A stretch of 64,000 nucleotides of DNA from Macrotrachela quadricornifera (GCA_022393335.1 JAJEKB010021311.1:536582-600581), one strand, 5' to 3'; shown: positions 49,501-60,492, counted from the first letter of the stretch. The notes: generated by a model not told the origin, from the letters alone. Numbers and translations: made by a program.

Positions 49501-51105
49501 TCTCTAGTTTTCGTGAACTTAAGGAAATAGTTTCATATTTAATTTATGATGAACATGAATTTTTGAATGCAATCTTCATCAGATCAATTCAAAAACCCGC
49601 TGATTTTGATGAAATTAAAGAAATAATATCATATGTATTTTATCATGAACATTGATTTTTGAATGGAATCTTCTTCAGATCAATTCAAAAACCCTCTGAT
49701 TTTGATAGAATTAAAGAAATAATTTCATAGTTATTTTATCATCAACATCCATTTTTGAATGGGATCTTGGTAAGATCAATTCAAAAACCCTGTGTTTTTG
49801 ATCAAATGAAAGAAACGATTTCATATTTATTTGATCGTCAACACTCATTTGTGAAGGGACTTTTCGTAAGACGAATTCAAAAACCCTCTGATTTTGATGA
49901 AATGAAAGAAATAATTTTATATTTTTTTTTATCATGAATATTCATTTTTGAATGGAATCTTGATAAGATCAGTTGGAAAACCCTCTGGTTTTGACGAAAT
50001 AAAAGAAATAACTGCATATTTATTTTATCATCAACATTCATTTTTGAATGGAATTTTTTTCAGATGAATTCAAAAGCCCTCGGATTTTGATCAAATGAAA
50101 GAAATAATTTCATATTTATTTTATCATCAACATTCATTTTTGAATGGAATCTTCGTAAGATCGATTCAAAAACCTTTGGATTTTGAGGAAATGAAAGAAA
50201 TAGTTTTGTATTTATTTTATCATCAACATTCATTTTTGTATGAAATCTTGATAAGATCAATTCAAAATCCCTCTGATTTTGATGAAATAAAAGAATTATT
50301 TTCATATTCATTTTATCATCAACATTCTTTTTTGAATGGAACCTTCATAATATCAGTTCAAAAAGCCTCTGCTTTTGATGAAACTACAGAAATAATTTTA
50401 TATTTATTTTATCATCAACATTCATTTTTGAATGGAATCTTCTTGCGATCAATTCAAAAACCTTCTAATCTTGATAAAATTAAAGAATTAATTTCATAAT
50501 TATTTTATCATGAACAATCATTTTTGAATGGAATCTTGTTAAGATCTATTCAAAATCCGTTTGATTTTGATGAAATTAAAAAAATAATTTCAACGTTATT
50601 TTATCATGAGCGTTCATTTTTGAATGGAATGTTCGTAAGATCAATTCAAAAACACTCTGATTTTGATGAAAATAAAGAAGTAATTTGATCATTACTTTAT
50701 CATCAACATTCATTTTTGAATGGAATCTTGCTAAGATCAATTCAAAAACCCTCTGATTTTGATGAAATTAGAGAAATAATTTCATATTTATTTTATCATC
50801 AAGTTTCATTTTTGAGTGTAATCGTCGTAAGATCAATTCAAAAACATTCTGATTTTCATTAAAATAAAGAAATAATTTAATATTTACTTTATCGTCAACA
50901 TTCATTTTTGGATGCAATCTTGCTCAGATCAATTGTAAAACCCTCTGAATTTCATGATATTAAGCCGATAACTTCATATTTATTTTATCATCAACATTCA
51001 TTTTCGAATGGAATCTTAATAAGACCAATTCAAAGACCCTCTGATTTTGTGGAAATTAAAGAAATAATTTCATATTTATTTTATCATCAACATTCATTTT
51101 TGAAC
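43530..51105. repeat. 96-bp tandem repeat array, about 79 copies
   Basis: Head-to-tail units of 96 bp run for 7.6 kb. Each has the words ttcaaaaaccctctgatttt, gaaataatttcatattta and catcaacattcatttttgaa in that order. Because 96 is a multiple of 3 the units stay in frame. Read on +, one unit gives a 32-residue helical-looking repeat (SIQKPSDF, EIKEIISYLFYHQHSFL); the minus strand is also open. The longest uninterrupted stretch is 43628-44545 (305 codons). Further right, stops and 1-bp indels break the frame repeatedly (open pieces at 44862-45197, 45540-46022, 47645-48019, 49347-49655, 50095-50499, 50908-51135). Unit variants shift from left to right (ttttcatga to ttttgatga; gaatgcaat to gaatggaat). 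Each unit has dyads atgaaat/atttcat and cattca/tgaatg. It is either a satellite or a decayed repeat-protein gene. No start, signal peptide or flanking domain supports a living gene. Confidence 0.9.
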
Positions 51106-51900
51106 TTTTATTTTATTTGTTTGGTACGGCTATAAGGTGGACATAGGCGTTGTGATTTGCTATAAAAGAATTGAGGTTTGTTGGTGTATTTTTGAATGAT
51201 TGTATGAGTGATTTGTTCAATTGTCGACTGGTGAAATGTTTAATGAAGTTTTGCGTAAATGAGTTGAATGGAGTTTACAGTTTACGGATATCCGATTCGT
51301 TTTTTTATTCTGATATTTTATGGTATGTGAACGACTGAAGTTAGTAATTTGATTTGGTTGTGATCGTGGAGTTACTTGAAACAATGATTGAATGGTGTGT
51401 GCAGTGATGATGGAATGGGTATGCGGAGATTTTGGAAATGAATGATTGTTATCGGTCACGGATTGATGAATAAAGTTTTGGCTTTGGTTATTTTTTTGCG
51501 TCGTGACTCAGAGATTCAGGGTTAGATTGGCGTGGAGGACAATGTAATACAATTGATGGATACCGTTGAACCCATGTGTGTTTATGTATTGTGTTACAAT
51601 GACGAATAAGTAATACTTTGCTATTTGTCAGGAATTTTAGGATTGTTGTACAGATTGTGGAACTAGAAGAGTTAAGTGGAGTGTGGTTAACAACGTTTTT
51701 TTTCAAAAAAACTTGGAATATGGATGCGATTCTTATTATATGAATGCTTATGACAACTGATATATTTTTGAAAGTTTGTTTGTGATTAGACAACTATTCG
51801 AATTGCGTTCATGTTTAAAGAAAGTACTTTTTAATTAAAATCATTTAGCTGAAGTATTGGAAAGGACGTTATTTTTTGGACAAGTTGCAAAAGATTAATG
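51106..51900. other. Right flank of the array: G+T-rich strand-asymmetric segment
   Basis: Hand count over 51121-51600 gives 133 G and 40 C on the + strand (skew about +0.54), with T well above A. This is the mirror image in composition, not in sequence, of 42900-43529. The bias fades by about 51900. Open frames on the minus strand (51217-51459, 51488-51793) are explained by the lack of C. No gene. Confidence 0.8.
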
Positions 51901-52971
51901 ATTTTATATGTGTTTCATAATTATAACACAAGTCCTCTTAATCTTTTTTCATCTTTATGTGAGAATTCCATTTAAGGAAGAGATTGGGAACATGCTTTTC
52001 GAAGCACAGTTTTTTTATTTTGAAAAAGAAGAAAAGCGGTAATATGCTCTGAAACCGAAAAAGTGTAGGAAAGATGGCTTTTCTTTTGATTAATTTTTAG
52101 TGTGGTAAGTAATCAAAATCATTCGATTCCAACAGAAGAGGCTTTCTTTCATATGTAATATATTATTAGTAAATAGACCTATATGGTGGATAATTGCAGA
52201 ATGAAGAAGGCATAGAATCTCGTGTGAAACCATTGTATTATCATTAATAAAAAAATCAATACGAATGTGACAAAACATCGCAAGTTGATCCAATAAAGCT
52301 AAAAGGTTTTTTGCCTTTACAAAATAAAATATCTAATGTTATTCATGAAGATACACCATATCATTCACTCATTTTACATCTTTGTGAATATAGTTAGTTC
52401 TAAGAAGGGATTCGCCAGATCGCCGAATAAGCTGGCTGCCACCATTTTTTTTTCAATATTTTTAGCTTAAACGATAGAATGCATCGAGAAACTATTAAAT
52501 CCAAAGTATTACGTTTCTCTGATGTACTGGCAAATAATGCTGTGAATTAGAATCTTCGATTTTATCAGGGTAGATCACAAAAATCCAGAAAAATGAAGTT
52601 TTTAGACGTTGCCAGTATTTCGGACTTTTCTCTGTCACTGTTCCTGATACAGAGTTCGAACTACTTTCAAAAAATGTAGTAAAGAGTTTTCTACAAAATC
52701 ATATTTATATATGAATGATTATTAAAATGATGCTTACTAGGTGATCGACTTTCTACAAGTAGTGAGGGATCTATGGTTTTTGACCATTCTTGAACTAGTA
52801 ATTTGGCTCTAAATTTGTCAAACCATGCTATTCCAAAAAAAAATGAAACTATATTCTGAAAACCCGTAAACTTCTGCATCTTTTGGTATATCACTCAACG
52901 GACAAAAACACGTACATAGGTATTTAGTAAAGACCACAATAGGTGAAAAAAGAGAAAAAAACCATAAGAAA

Positions 52972-53345
52972 TCATGCAAAACTAATAAAATTACGTTTTC
53001 ATCTAGCAGTTTTCCATATTATAAGTCATATACAAAAGCGAAACAAATCTTATATTCGTAAATAGCGCGAAAAACTGCATCAATTTAGATATATTTCATG
53101 AAAAACATATTTTTCATCAAAAGCTGACCTGTGCCCGCCTTAGCCCTTTCTCTCATAGAACTATCCTTGTGGGGGGGGGGGGTACAGGTCAGTTCTTAAT
53201 GGAAAATTTTCTTACGTGAAATCTATTTGAATCGATGTAGCTCTCCACGCTGCTTATGAATATAACATTTGTGATGCTTTTGTATTGACTTTTGATGTGG
53301 AAAACTGCTAGATAAAAATGTAATTTTATTAATTTAGCATGATTT
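52972..53345. repeat. Inner foldback with G-run loop
   Basis: Arms starting atcatgcaaaactaataaaatt (52972) and the inverted atcatgctaaattaataaaatt (ending about 53345) pair through ctagcagttttcca and on to gctgacctgtgcccgcc against its inverse near 53183-53200. A run of 12 G (53171-53182) lies beside the centre. Confidence 0.7.
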
Positions 53346-53398
53346 AAATTAAAATAAAATAATAATCATCGAGAGCATTAATTTTTCAGACACACTTA

Positions 53399-53653
53399 AT
53401 ATAAGTGGAGCAATATCTCATTCAATCACAATGTCTTACTTCGACGTTTCGAACTACCATGAATTGCTTATCAACAACCAAAATCCTGCACTGTAGATAA
53501 AGAACAAGCATCACCACAACCTGAATATGTAATTTTTTGAAGCTCTCTCATACCATGAGATTATTTTATATTAAATTAAATTGAAATAATTTTAATAATT
53601 ATAAAAATACATGTAACTCATTATGATTGAATGAAATATGGCTCCACTTATAT
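53399..53653. repeat. Inner foldback, 35-bp arms
   Basis: atataagtggagcaatatctc (53399-53433 arm) is the inverse of the segment ending at 53653 (atataagtggagccatatttc). About five mismatches over 35 bp. The loop is AT-rich, with no coding content. Confidence 0.65.
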
Positions 53654-53853
53654 CAATTGTATATGGAAAATTAGCATGATTTCCTATGATTTTCTCTTTT
53701 TTTTACTTGTTGTGGTTCTCACTAATTACCCATGCATGTGTTTTTGACCTTTGAATAAGGTATAAAAAGATGCAGAATTTTATGGGCTTTCAGAATACAG
53801 ATTCATTTTCTTTTGGGACAGCATGATTTGACAAATTTAAAGTCAAATTACTA

Positions 53854-54444
53854 ATGCCCATTTCAAAATAAAAGGCGGATGGATATTTTTTGAATAACTT
53901 TTGATAGGAATAAGATAGAGAGCTACGGTTTTCACACTTGGAAAGAAGCGGATCCGGCGCATTGATTCAAATAAAATTATTGAAACTTATTTCATAAATA
54001 AATAGTGATTTATGATCATCTTGGGATAACAGACGGTTGCTTTATGAAAATAAAAGAAATCTTAAATTTTGAGGAGTGAATTAGAATCGGGAGCTGACCA
54101 GCTACAAAACTGTATCCAAGACTTGATTGAAAACTTTAGTACTTTGGAAGTTTTTGGTACAATATTCGAGAATTCGAGTCTATTTTGTCAGTAATTTCTA
54201 TAAAAAAACTCAGTTTTTTGAGTTTTTTTCGCTTTTTTCTAGAAAAATCAGACCTGTTTTTACGAGATTTATTCATACAATTATTGCAAGAAGTGGCAAA
54301 AGCCCAAGTTAGAAGTCATTGTCTTATATGGTTCGATGCGTTTTTATCTGCTATTTCCAACGTTGAAAACCGCAGCTCTCTACCGTTTTCCTATCAAAAG
54401 TTATTCAAAAAAAACCCGCCCACCTTTTTTTTTGAAATGGGCAT
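53854..54444. mobile_element. MITE with TA target duplication, 591 bp
   Basis: Termini atgcccatttcaaaa and the inverted match, each next to TA (53852-53853, 54445-54446). The unoccupied site caaattac-TA-gttcaag is preserved in inverted form in the left arm at about 52792-52808, which proves both borders and the 2-bp duplication. Its inner arms (aaataaaaggcggatgg, gaataacttttgatagga) are related to the element at 4222-4748. No transposase; TA duplication suggests Tc1/mariner-type mobilisation. Confidence 0.85.
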
Positions 54445-54535
54445 TAGTTCAAGAAAAGTTATCAACCATCGATCGTTCACTACTTGCACAAAGTCGATAA
54501 ACTAGTAAAGGTCATTTTGATAATCATTCATATAT

Positions 54536-55467
54536 GAGTTAAATTGCGCTGGCATTGTATGATTAAGCAGAAAAAATAAAAGTGATTTCGAAGAACGTTT
54601 GAATTGTGCATTGAATAGAGCTTCATTGATTGTGTATCAATTAAGTATTTTCTCAACTTTCACCCTTTTCATTTCAGAAAAAAATCGTTTGTTTATTAAA
54701 AATGCGTATTTTTCGAGATTTCTTGACATAATAAAATAAATAATTTTAGAAATATTTTGACAAAAATAATCATAAAATAACAAATAGTACATAGCTATTA
54801 TATATCAATCGAAAGCTTTTGAAAAGAAGAATCTGATGAGCATATATATAAATTTATCGACACATATGCATGCCTGTAATAAAGCGAAAATGTGCGAATG
54901 ACATTCTCATCAATATCCTCACTGTCTTAATTTTAGTTTTTTTATTTGGTCTATAAGACCCTTAGAAAAAAATTTTTATCAAAAGACTACTGCTCCTTTA
55001 GTCTATCGAATAAAAGAAAAAAAAACAATTTGAATTTTCTTTTAAATCAACTTGAGTAGATTGAATTTAATCTGACAGAACATAAACGGACCAAAGTATA
55101 TGTTTAGATAGTCTTTGAAAGATTTGATCCAAAAATCAAACCAAACCTGTGACCAACTTATATATCATGAGAAAGAGGAACGTCTTAGCTACAAAATGGT
55201 TATAATCAATTATTTTTGTCTATTCAAAATTGCAGGGCAATAACAGTGATTTTTGTTAAAGGGTGACCCATAAAAGCATTCATTTTAACCTTTCATGCTT
55301 GTAAATTCCATAGCTATGATAGCCAAAAGTCTTGACAGTTTTATGGTAAGTAGGATAGAGCGTAAGAAGTATTTCAAAAAAAATAAATAAACTTGATTGA
55401 ATAGAAGCTGCAATATAAGCATTGTAGTGTTGGAAACGCATTCATACAATACCAGCGCACTGCACTC
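54536..55467. mobile_element. GAGTGAATTG-type MITE, diverged copy 3 (932 bp)
   Basis: Ends gagttaaattgcgctggcattgtatga (54536) and the inverted gagtgcagtgcgctggtattgtatga (ending 55467), resembling the ends of 20020-20898 and 35114-36186. It interrupts the right arm of the large inverted repeat within an atat stretch; the left arm shows the uninterrupted sequence near 52710. Interior similarity to the other copies is not obvious. Non-coding. Confidence 0.65.
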
Positions 55468-55770
55468 ATATCTATGATTTTGTAGAGAACTCTTTGCTGC
55501 ATATTTTGAAACTAGCCCAAACTCTGTGTCCCAAGCAGTGGCAGAGAAAACTCCAAAACACTGTCAACATCTAAAAATGTCCTTTTTTTCTGGAGTTTTT
55601 TGATCTACTCTAAAAAATCGAAGATTGTAATCTTCGGCATGTTTCACCAGTGCATTAGAAAAACGCAATATTTTGGATTTACTAGTTTCTCGATGTGCTC
55701 TATTATTTAAACTAAAAAAATTCAAAAAAAAGATTTGGCGACGGTCGGCTCGCTCGGTGATGAGGTGGAC

Positions 55771-58630
55771 CCTCTCTTAACTACTATTTCAAAAAGCAGT
55801 CAGCTGATATCTAATTCTAAAAAGTTTTGTTTAATGCGTAAAAAGAATAGTAGTCTATAGTAAATACAATTAAATTAAAATAAAATCTTTGGTAATATTG
55901 ACTGAATTGAATCTCGCTCAACATTCCAATGGAATAGCATGTTACTTTGAATTCCACAAGTTTTTATCTAGATTCGAAGTTGAAATAAGAATATATTTCA
56001 TCCAACTAAATTCAAAAATAAACAATACTAAACAAACGCATTTCGTTTGACGCCGCAGAAAATTTCGTTTTAGTTCAACTCCAAAGGAAAATGAAATGCT
56101 GTTCATTTAAATGATACTTTTTGATCGATATGAAGTTGATGATTTCTGATTCGGCTTAACGGATTTTAGTACAATATTACTGGAGCATGTGAGCATGTTG
56201 ATTGGTTTTGATTTTAATACATTCTTTTTGCCATTTATTAAGGTGCTTATCGTTGGTGACTTTTATGACATTTTAATGCATTAGTTTTGAGAGATATTAG
56301 GAATTCGATTGTTTTCAATTTTTATACATTTCGATGCATTTAAAGTACGGTGAAACAAATGAAAACAAAACATAAACACTCAGAATTACTAATTATTGAA
56401 AACATCAGATATTCATGATTATCTCTTTCTAGGCAGGAAGAAAACAACGATAGAACAATGATATTCAAATAAATACATGTTTTAAATTGACAAATGAGTC
56501 TAAAACAAAAGAATATAACATGCAAAATTTCTCGTAGTGATTAGATTATTAAATAGTAACATGTCATGTTACATTATGCAAACTTTCGTCAAATCAATTA
56601 TTAAATTGTGTTGACCGAATAGATAAGTCTTTCCACATAATATTGATAATATTAAAATATATTCGTTTGAAAAACAAATAACTCGAAAGACATCACATTA
56701 ATAACACTGGTTTTACTTATTTATTCAATCCTTCTTTTTTTCATTATTCTTTCTGCTCTGTGTTTTTATTTTTATCCTTAGTATCTCTTTTTCATTTTAT
56801 AAATAAAAGAAAAAAGAAATTTTCTCAAAGTATTCACTTAATTTTTAAAACTCTTGAAGGGTGTGGTTAAGGATCAATGAGTCATAGGAAACCATGACGT
56901 ATTCCCATCTTGCTTAAGTATTATTCAGGAGACTAAATGTTTTTAGAGAATGAGGAATAAGAGTTTGTGTTTATTGAATTTCAAAAAAAAACCGCTGAAG
57001 CTGGGTAATATTATGGCAAAAATACATTGTAATGGAAGAAAACTTGTGGGCAGTGATGGATGAGAATTTTTTAATAATTTTTTTGAAATAAAAATTAGCG
57101 CGTTTTTGGAAGCATGTGAAGTTCTATGTAAATTCATCGATTCTGCGTCCTAATAAATTGTCAAATGAAATAGTTCAAAATACAGAAATGTTTTTTTTTC
57201 TATTGAATATGGTTCAAATTGGACAATATCATTGAATTTTATGGAACTTGCTGAATTTCATCAACTTCGAATAAGGATTGATTTCAATCCAAATAATCGA
57301 GAATCATCATTGAAAAGGATTGAATTTTGTCTTGATATACTCTATGTTTTCATATAAATTATAACACTGAAAAGACTTAAAGAAGAAAATCGTTGTATGA
57401 ACTAATTTGTTTTATCATAATAAATATTCTTCTAATGTATGTATTCAATAAATAAACATTACTAACAAAATTAACAAATTCAAAAATAATTAACCAATCA
57501 ACGAGATAAAAATGATTCATTTTATATTGAACAAAAATAGGCGTAGGAAGTTTCTGTGTTCTACAAGTAGTTCTCATTCGAATTAAACATTATCATAGAG
57601 AGAATTAATAAATGTTCATATTGTTAAGCATGTATATAAAATAGTCAGTTCTCTACTTTAAGCAATTCATATATTCTGTTTTGTATACACCGTGGAATTT
57701 ATTTAGTTGAACATTATTGTATGACATTAATAAAAAGAAACGACTAATCAATCTTTTGATTAGATTCAGAGATGCATTCAAGAATAAACACATAATTTAA
57801 ATTAATATAAAAAAAAACTATGTTTCATTTTAGTAGTTTACTCAAAACTGATCAGCACAGTACTTTAGAGAATAGCATGTAGAACTTACGTTGCTTTCGT
57901 CTTGTTATACCAATTATAGTCTATCTAAATAAGATTTAAAATACTACTCGGTTACTACACTCCATAGGAAGATCCTTGCTAAGTGCCTATGAGACGAAGA
58001 AGATAAAATCTCGAATTAAAGCTATCAAAATTTAGAAATAAAATTAAATCAGTTTTTATTTAAATATTCACACAAACATTTAATCTTATTAATGAAGTGA
58101 TCAACCGACAATAAAAAATTGTTTTTTTTTATTATTATTCATTTGGATACTATGAATTAATCATTAGAGCAGAGTAAATAATATTAAAAAAATCATTATG
58201 AACTGTTTTCATGGTACCGAATGATTAACACTATTAAATACAATTAAAAATTGTTGATAATATTCATATGATAATACCTATTACTATTACACAGATAAAA
58301 ATGTATTCGTCATAATATCAAGAGAAACATTTATCGACATTTTTGTAAATTCAGATGAACCTGCTACATGAATAATATTCATATTTATTAAAAAAGAAAA
58401 AGATATTTTCTTTCTTATATTTAAAATATATTCTAGTTGATATTCAGACGCATCTCATATACTATCTAAAAATAATACCTTTTGTTGATTAAATTCTATA
58501 TAATACCTATTTTATTAATGATAAATTTTTTGTTTATTACGTAGATAGAAAAGCTTCTAAAATATATTTCTAATGTAAAAAGAAAACATGAAAATAAAGA
58601 GCTTGACTATATTCAAACAAAAATGAATGA
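55771..58630. other. Intergenic, no gene seen
   Basis: 2.9 kb of very AT-rich DNA. Short frames on the minus strand (56340-56525, 56943-57137, 57377-57577) carry no recognisable features. Confidence 0.4.
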
Positions 58631-59047
58631 TTAAAAAATATATTCCCATAAGAATTGATTAACATGTTTACTACTGTCTTTAATAGGTAGTAAATGTTTA
58701 CCACAAGGATATTTAACAATGATTCTCGGCACATTATCTTTCATATTTTTGATTACACATTCTATATGTTTATCATTAATCCATGGATCTTTTCTGCCGT
58801 ATAAATATAGAAGTGGTATATGAACATTCCAATTAGGTTGTCCTTCTAAATCATTTTTTAAATGTTTTAATTCTGCATGAAATCCCGGTCGACGATATCT
58901 ACCCCATGTAAACGTTCATAAGTGATGATCACGATAAATTGATTCAACACTTCTATCTTCATAAACTACATCTACAGTATCTTCTCCAGTAAATCCGAAA
59001 CGAATCATTTGTTTTGGAATCCAATACTGATGCCAGAAATATGAAAT
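58631..59047 (-). pseudogene. Alpha/beta-hydrolase (epoxide-hydrolase-like) last exon, broken
   Basis: After a likely acceptor (gcattag, ending at 59048) the minus strand reads ISYFWHQYWIPKQMIRFGF, then TWGRYRRPGFHAELKHL, LLYLYGRKDPWI and YPCGKHLLPI, ending at TAA 58631-58633. YGRKDPW holds the usual third acidic residue region, and the H of GKHLLP the catalytic-histidine region, of the C-terminal half of an alpha/beta hydrolase. An in-frame TGA at about 58923-58925 lies where a +1 and a -1 shift three codons apart would restore a normal reading, so the copy is broken. The nucleophile exon is not found upstream, where a transposase fragment lies on the other strand. Confidence 0.7.
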
Positions 59048-59182
59048 CTAATGCGAAGTCGAATTTCAAACCTAAATAATAAACTAATTAATAAGGTTCG
59101 TGAAAGTCTTGTAGGATCCTTACTTCTTGATATGGCATTCGAGAATCTGAAACCTGATCCGAGAGAGCGTTCAACAAGCTGA

Positions 59183-59368
59183 ATCAAACACAAACTAGCA
59201 GATCATAAGCTCGAACACATAGAAGAATCTGACTACGGTGTTCGAAGACGTTGTGCTAGCTGCAACGCGAAAATTAGGCAGCAAAAATTAAAGGAAGCAA
59301 GTAATACAATAACAATGAAATTAAAAACATTCTGTTCAGATTGTGACAAATTTTATTTTCTTGGTTAA
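59183..59368 (+). pseudogene. piggyBac-type transposase C-terminal zinc-finger fragment
   Basis: Open frame between stops: IKHKLADHKLEHIEE, then GVRRRCASCNAKIRQQ and KTFCSDCDKFYFLG, ending at TAA 59366-59368. The CxxC...CxxC arrangement after HxLxxI fits the cysteine-rich tail of piggyBac-like transposases. It has no catalytic part and no visible termini or TTAA pair, so it is a fragment. It may have caused the loss of the 5' part of the neighbouring hydrolase. Confidence 0.5.
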
Positions 59369-60126
59369 TTCATCGAGAAACATCATGCTACGAAATAAAT
59401 AGTTTAAATAATACTGAGACCAAGTAGATAATACATTACGTCTAAACTTATGATTGAAAAACAAAGGAGAAGAATGTTTTCTTTTTACTTTATTTTGAAA
59501 ATGAGGCGGATCCCACTGGTGGAACCCATTGCCGTGAAAGAGCTAGGCAATTTTATACAATGTCCGAAAACCCTACGTCTCTGATTGGTAATCCAGTTTT
59601 AGACACCCATGTTGTGCTTTAAAGAAAAACTAAGGTTATACTTAGAACCAGCGTCTTAAAATACATTGCATGATAGAAGTCTCAACATGTTTCTAAAAAA
59701 AACGTTTTTTAAAAATATAGCTGGGGACTAGGTCTGAGGTCTCCCAGTCATATTTTTTTGAATAAAAAAGTTTTTTGAGAAGCATATGTTTATTCTTAAG
59801 CAAGAGAATCGTATGTCTGCCTGGTTCTGCTAAAGCTTCCCATTGTGTGGGAGGAGATAGTGAGTGTAAATTTTTTTGCTTATTTGTTTTGCACTAAATG
59901 TGATCTAAATGATCCCGAGAGTACAAAGGTTTTGCAATTAAGATGAGGTAGAATTGCATAATAGGACAGCTGACAACAAAAAAAGAAATAGAAGAAGGTC
60001 AAATGAAATAAAAGAGAAAAAAGAGCCACAAACAGGAAACAACCAAAAGCAATTCTTACAACATTACTACCCACATTGTACTTGCCGGCAAGAGATGTGC
60101 AACATGTTAATAGTTGATAGATTTAT
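59369..60126. other. Intergenic with one hairpin
   Basis: No gene. An inverted repeat at about 59688-59790 (arms with tgtttctaaaaaaaacg and agctgggga) could fold into a hairpin of about 100 nt. Nothing else seen. Confidence 0.4.
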
Positions 60127-60492
60127 CTAAATACAAAAGTATATTTTAAAACGTCTATAACTACCGCAAGGTATTCCAAGAAAGTCTCGGACAAGCAACA
60201 TATCTTCCATTTCGGAATTAGAGACAAATACCGGGGAGGAAGCAGAAGAATACCAGCTAACAACTTTTTCATTTAGTGATGTATAAACCACAAATCGCTT
60301 TGATCTTCTTAAACACTTTATAGGAAATTCGTTCCGAGACCACGTCTTTCTGAATTTGTTCAGTTTGGATTTTTCAAGAAGAAATTTATCATTACTACAG
60401 TCAGCTAGAGCAGTCAAATATTTTTCCCCAGTAACGTACACGTTGACCTTTGAGAGCGATTTCGTTAAGTGTAAAAGCAAAGAAATTTTCAT
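60127..60492 (-). CDS. Hypothetical protein, 121 aa
   Basis: Open frame from ATG 60492 to TAG 60127-60129 on the minus strand, with balanced composition (for example KVNVYVTGEKYLTALADC and VFVSNSEMEDMLLVRDFLG) that looks more like real protein than the low-complexity chance frames around it. I recognise no domain. It could be an exon: a GTAGTTA donor-like site follows IPCG at about 60162. A transposon-derived ORF is also possible. Confidence that it is coding is moderate to low. Confidence 0.4.
   Translation of the reverse strand: MKISLLLHLTKSLSKVNVYVTGEKYLTALADCSNDKFLLEKSKLNKFRKTWSRNEFPIKCLRRSKRFVVYTSLNEKVVSWYSSASSPVFVSNSEMEDMLLVRDFLGIPCGSYRRFKIYFCI

Larger units (their letters stand above)
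52395..55770. repeat. Large nested inverted repeat (old foldback element)
   Basis: The left arm 52395-52900 pairs with a right arm split in three: 53755-53853 (matching 52800-52890), about 54447-54535 (matching about 52703-52795) and 55468-55770 (matching 52395-52712). Identity is roughly 75% by eye. Two insertions separate the right-arm pieces (53854-54444 and 54536-55467). The core 52900-53755 contains two further inverted repeats. Arms have no long ORF; the 67-codon minus frame at 52691-52894 is chance. The superfamily is unknown. Confidence 0.75.

Noticed and set aside
43628..50499. Several ORFs of 100-305 codons inside the tandem array, on both strands
   Set aside because: All are the same 96-bp unit read in frame and broken by stops and indels. 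There is no start context, signal or flanking domain. They are described as one repeat array, not as separate genes.
43530..51105. CRISPR array
   Set aside because: Units are contiguous 96-bp tandem copies without unique spacers, and the genome is eukaryotic.
51217..51793. Two minus-strand ORFs (80 and 101 codons)
   Set aside because: Same reason on the right flank: the segment is C-poor on +, so long open frames on minus are expected.
53160..53190. Telomere-like TGTGGG repeat
   Set aside because: Only a single tgtgggg occurrence leading into a G-run, with no tandem repetition.
54127..54505. 61- and 106-codon ORFs
   Set aside because: They lie inside the MITE at 53854-54444 and run across its border; no domain.
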